From NCBI GenBank assembly GCA_009785015.1, contig WQXD01000214.1:1-6586 (forward strand): a DNA stretch of 6,586 nt, given 5' to 3'. Shown here in pieces: positions 4,559 through 6,586 of the stretch. Source of the stretch: Oscillospiraceae bacterium. GTDB taxonomy: Bacteria > Bacillota_A > Clostridia > Oscillospirales > WRJC01. Every line of letters starts with the position of its first letter. The stretch's first letter is position 1. The translations under genes and the position numbers were made by a program. A model generated the notes under the pieces. That model was given only the letters and a program-made list of their open reading frames with translations, was not told the origin of the DNA and made no database searches.

Positions 4559-5854
4559 TTACATGCAAAACGCCGCGTACAGCGGAACGGATTTCTTACC
4601 GTCCTCAAATCCGAAGTTTTTCGCGGACAGCCTGACAGCGTAGGCGGGTTTATATGAACCGATATAAACAGCAAGGCTTTTCGCCTTTGTGTTATCGGCA
4701 GATTTAACTTCGATGGGAATAATCTTGCCCTCACGCTGTATCACAAAGTCCACTTCCGCGCCCCGGTCGCTCATCCAGTAGTAGCAAGTATAACCGTTCG
4801 TGATAAGCTGACTGCAAACATAGTTCTCCGTCATGCCGCCCTTGAAACCGTCAAGCTCGGTATTGAGAAAAAGTATATCTTCCGCGATAAGTTCCTTTTT
4901 CGCGCACAGCAAACCGATATCCGAAAAGTAAATTTTGAAATCATCTATATCGCGGCGGTCTTCCAACGGTTTCGCGGGCTGTTCCGTTTTATAAATGCGA
5001 GTGACGATGCCGGAAAGTGCCAGCCATTCAATCGCGTTTTCAAACTCGGCGGCCCGCGCCCCCTTTTTGATCAGTTTGTACAGAAAACGGGTATTTTTCT
5101 TAGAAAGCTGAACGGTGATGTTGTTATAGCAAAGCCGTGTTTTCTTGATTTCATTTTCCGTGTTGTACTTGCTCATATCGTTCAGGTAACTTTCCAAAAT
5201 AACCGCTTGCGTGTGCCGAAGCAAAATCAAATCCTTTGTTGCGATATATTTTTCCACGCATTCCGGCATACCGCCCACGACGAGGTACCGGCGGTAATAA
5301 TTCATAGCCGCGTCATGCAAAACCGACGGCATAGCCGTGTCGGTTTCAAAGCATTTGCGAATTTGCGCGACCAATTCTCCATCATCGAAAGCAAGCAAAA
5401 ATTCCTCCATATCCATCGGGTACATGGTTTTCATATCTACCTTGCCGACGGGGAACGAAAACTCGGTACGGTTGACAGCTACGCCGAGCAGACTTCCCGC
5501 TGCGATGATATGGTATTCCGGCGCGTCTTCGCAAAAATATTTAAGTGAAGTCAATGTACGTTCGCATTTTTGCACTTCGTCAAATACGATAAGAGTTTTT
5601 TCCTTGATGATGGTCTGTCCCGATAGACGGGAGAGGATAGGAAGCAAATAATCCGGCGCGATGTTTTCTTCAAAAGTTTTCGCAAGGCTTGGCGTGGTTT
5701 CGAAATTGAAATAAGCCACATTCGCATATTGCTCCCTGCCGAACGCCAACACCGAATAAGTCTTGCCCACTTGACGCGCCCCCTGTAAAATGAGGGGTTT
5801 GCGATATGGGCTGTTTTTCCATTTAAGCAAATATTCATTGATTTTTCGGTACAT
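4559..5854 (-). CDS. AAA_14 / DUF4143 family ATPase, 431 aa
   Basis: An ATP-binding protein of a widespread, poorly understood family joining an AAA_14 module to a C-terminal DUF4143 region. Walker A is GARQVGKT (25-32), Walker B LIVFDEVQ (88-95) and a sensor-1-like strand IIAAGSLLG (116-124). The C-terminal region, about 210-430, contains a PD-(D/E)XK-like set: Glu343 (GGMTENYV), Asp369 (RGAEVDFVI) and Glu382-x-Lys384 (IPIEVKS), all apparently intact, so nuclease activity is possible but not demonstrated for the family. No signal peptide or membrane span, so it is cytoplasmic. The ATG at 5854 is clear: AGGAGGTG lies 7 nt upstream and the protein starts MYRKINEYL as relatives do. It lies 35 bp behind the EFR1-type gene on the same strand, so co-transcription is possible but the strong ribosome site suggests an independent unit. 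Length is normal for the family. Its cellular role is unknown. Confidence 0.95.
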   Translation of the reverse strand: MYRKINEYLLKWKNSPYRKPLILQGARQVGKTYSVLAFGREQYANVAYFNFETTPSLAKTFEENIAPDYLLPILSRLSGQTIIKEKTLIVFDEVQKCERTLTSLKYFCEDAPEYHIIAAGSLLGVAVNRTEFSFPVGKVDMKTMYPMDMEEFLLAFDDGELVAQIRKCFETDTAMPSVLHDAAMNYYRRYLVVGGMPECVEKYIATKDLILLRHTQAVILESYLNDMSKYNTENEIKKTRLCYNNITVQLSKKNTRFLYKLIKKGARAAEFENAIEWLALSGIVTRIYKTEQPAKPLEDRRDIDDFKIYFSDIGLLCAKKELIAEDILFLNTELDGFKGGMTENYVCSQLITNGYTCYYWMSDRGAEVDFVIQREGKIIPIEVKSADNTKAKSLAVYIGSYKPAYAVRLSAKNFGFEDGKKSVPLYAAFCM

Positions 5855-5861
5855 GAAAAAG

Positions 5862-5869
5862 CACCTCCT
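5862..5869 (-). promoter_or_regulatory. Strong ribosome binding site of the ATPase gene
   Basis: AGGAGGTG, a near-perfect Shine-Dalgarno, lies 7 nt before ATG 5854-5852. It rules out the longer frame that begins at 6004 inside the preceding gene. Confidence 0.9.
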
Positions 5870-5889
5870 GTCATATATGGGAAGATTAA

Positions 5890-6586
5890 CTATACGCCGG
5901 TGCAATAATATCTTCTGCGCTTCTTCGTTTTCGCGCCGTACTGTATCGCCTTTTGGGGGCACCTGTGTATGCAGGCCATACAATGCTCGCAGCGGTGCAG
6001 CCATTCGGGTCGGGCAGAAGCAATCCGTATATTTTCGACCGGGCAGATTTGCTCACACTGCCCGCACCCGTTACATTGACTTTCGGCGAAAAATTCTTTG
6101 TCGAGTTCCTCTATATTTTTATACAGATTATCCGCTATGACACGGTTTTTCTTGATCATCGTCTTTTTTGCCAGTATATCGCCGGCGATTTTTTGTATTT
6201 TTTTGCCCGACTTGGCAGTCCTCCCCAAAAACATCGGATTATAATTGGCGATATAGTTCGCGGGCATATATATGCCGCATCCGTATTCCAGCGTCAGCTT
6301 CTTTTCGGCGAGAGCTTTTTCAAGCATCGTAATGCTTCCCGTCCCCATGGCGCCCATGGTGACTATTCCGAAAATATAAGCGTCGGGGGCAATGTCCAAA
6401 GTGCCGACAAATTTATGCACGATGCGCGGCAGATTCCCGTAATAAGACGGGAAAACAAAACCGATTCTTTCGTCTTTGCCGCCGATTTGCTCCTTCGGGG
6501 TATATTTTGCCATTGAATAAATCTCGGATTCGCCCAATTTTTCGGCGAGTTTCTCCGCGACATAAAGGGAATTTCCCGTCCCCGTG
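5890..6586 (-). CDS. EFR1-type flavodoxin-like/ferredoxin fusion protein (N-terminus off right edge)
   Basis: An electron-transfer protein combining an FMN-type flavodoxin-like domain with two [4Fe-4S] clusters. In frame from the right edge it reads TGTGNSLYVAEKLAEKL, the phosphate-binding loop (usual SGTGNS), so only about ten N-terminal codons are missing. The FMN domain continues with IGFVFPSYYGNLP and FGIVTMGAMG, and the C-terminus carries two full clusters, CNGCGQCEQICP and CEHCMACIHRCP (each CxxCxxCxxxCP), followed by a basic tail ending YYCTGV. The partner redox enzymes are unknown. Such proteins are common in strict anaerobes, which supports a Clostridia-like host. A TTG at 6537 and an ATG further in are internal and are not real starts. 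The stop at 5890 lies 35 bp before the ATPase ATG. Confidence 0.95.
   Translation of the reverse strand, partial: TGTGNSLYVAEKLAEKLGESEIYSMAKYTPKEQIGGKDERIGFVFPSYYGNLPRIVHKFVGTLDIAPDAYIFGIVTMGAMGTGSITMLEKALAEKKLTLEYGCGIYMPANYIANYNPMFLGRTAKSGKKIQKIAGDILAKKTMIKKNRVIADNLYKNIEELDKEFFAESQCNGCGQCEQICPVENIRIASARPEWLHRCEHCMACIHRCPQKAIQYGAKTKKRRRYYCTGV

Noticed and set aside
5855..6004. 50-residue N-terminal extension of the ATPase (start at 6004)
   Set aside because: It overlaps the end of the EFR1-type gene, has no family similarity, and the ATG at 5854 has a near-perfect Shine-Dalgarno 7 nt upstream.
6535..6537. TTG at 6537 as the start of the flavodoxin/ferredoxin gene
   Set aside because: The frame continues upstream to the window edge encoding the TGTGNS phosphate-binding loop, so the true start lies outside the window.

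Overview
The window looks like chromosomal DNA from an anaerobic low-GC Firmicute, most likely an uncultured gut-type Clostridia member. The reasons are moderate GC with AT-rich intergenic gaps, strong AGGAGG-type ribosome binding sites mixed with TTG/GTG starts, an AraC-type regulator, a flavodoxin/ferredoxin fusion protein, and a GC-rich REP-like palindrome. The taxonomic placement is an inference from style, not from a marker gene.

Left end (1-963, minus strand): the first 706 bases are the N-terminal 235 codons of an IscB, the RNA-guided nuclease encoded by IS200/IS605-type elements and regarded as ancestral to Cas9. The gene runs off the left edge, so no stop codon lies in the window. 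The part present holds the PLMP-like N-terminal domain, RuvC-I, an arginine-rich bridge helix, RuvC-II and a nearly complete HNH domain. Immediately upstream of its GTG start, a structured leader of about 240 nt has the position and stem-loop organisation of a HEARO / omega RNA. The 16 or so bases 5' of its first stem (about 948-963) are the predicted guide and mark the likely end of the mobile element.

964-1271 is non-coding. It holds AT-rich DNA, a REP-like GC palindrome (1025-1057 plus tail), a good sigma-70-type promoter (1183-1211) and a 10-bp palindrome (1232-1241).

1272-1820 (+) is a small all-beta-looking protein of unknown function. Convergent to it is a two-gene minus-strand operon: a ParB/sulfiredoxin-superfamily-like protein (2510-2950) followed by a HAD-IA phosphatase-like protein (1883-2485), with its own promoter at 2986-3014. 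Divergent from that operon is an AraC-type HTH protein fused to a ~310-residue domain resembling BtrH_N/C39-like papain folds (3120-4445). The shared intergenic region carries two pairs of direct repeats spaced near whole helical turns, candidate operators.

Right end (minus strand): an AAA_14/DUF4143 ATPase with an apparently intact PD-(D/E)XK-like motif set (4559-5854) lies 35 bp downstream of a flavodoxin-like plus 2x[4Fe-4S] EFR1-type protein (5890-6586), whose first codons lie beyond the right edge.

The most striking system is the IscB-omegaRNA locus. The other genes are ordinary accessory or regulatory genes, with no evidence that they form one pathway.
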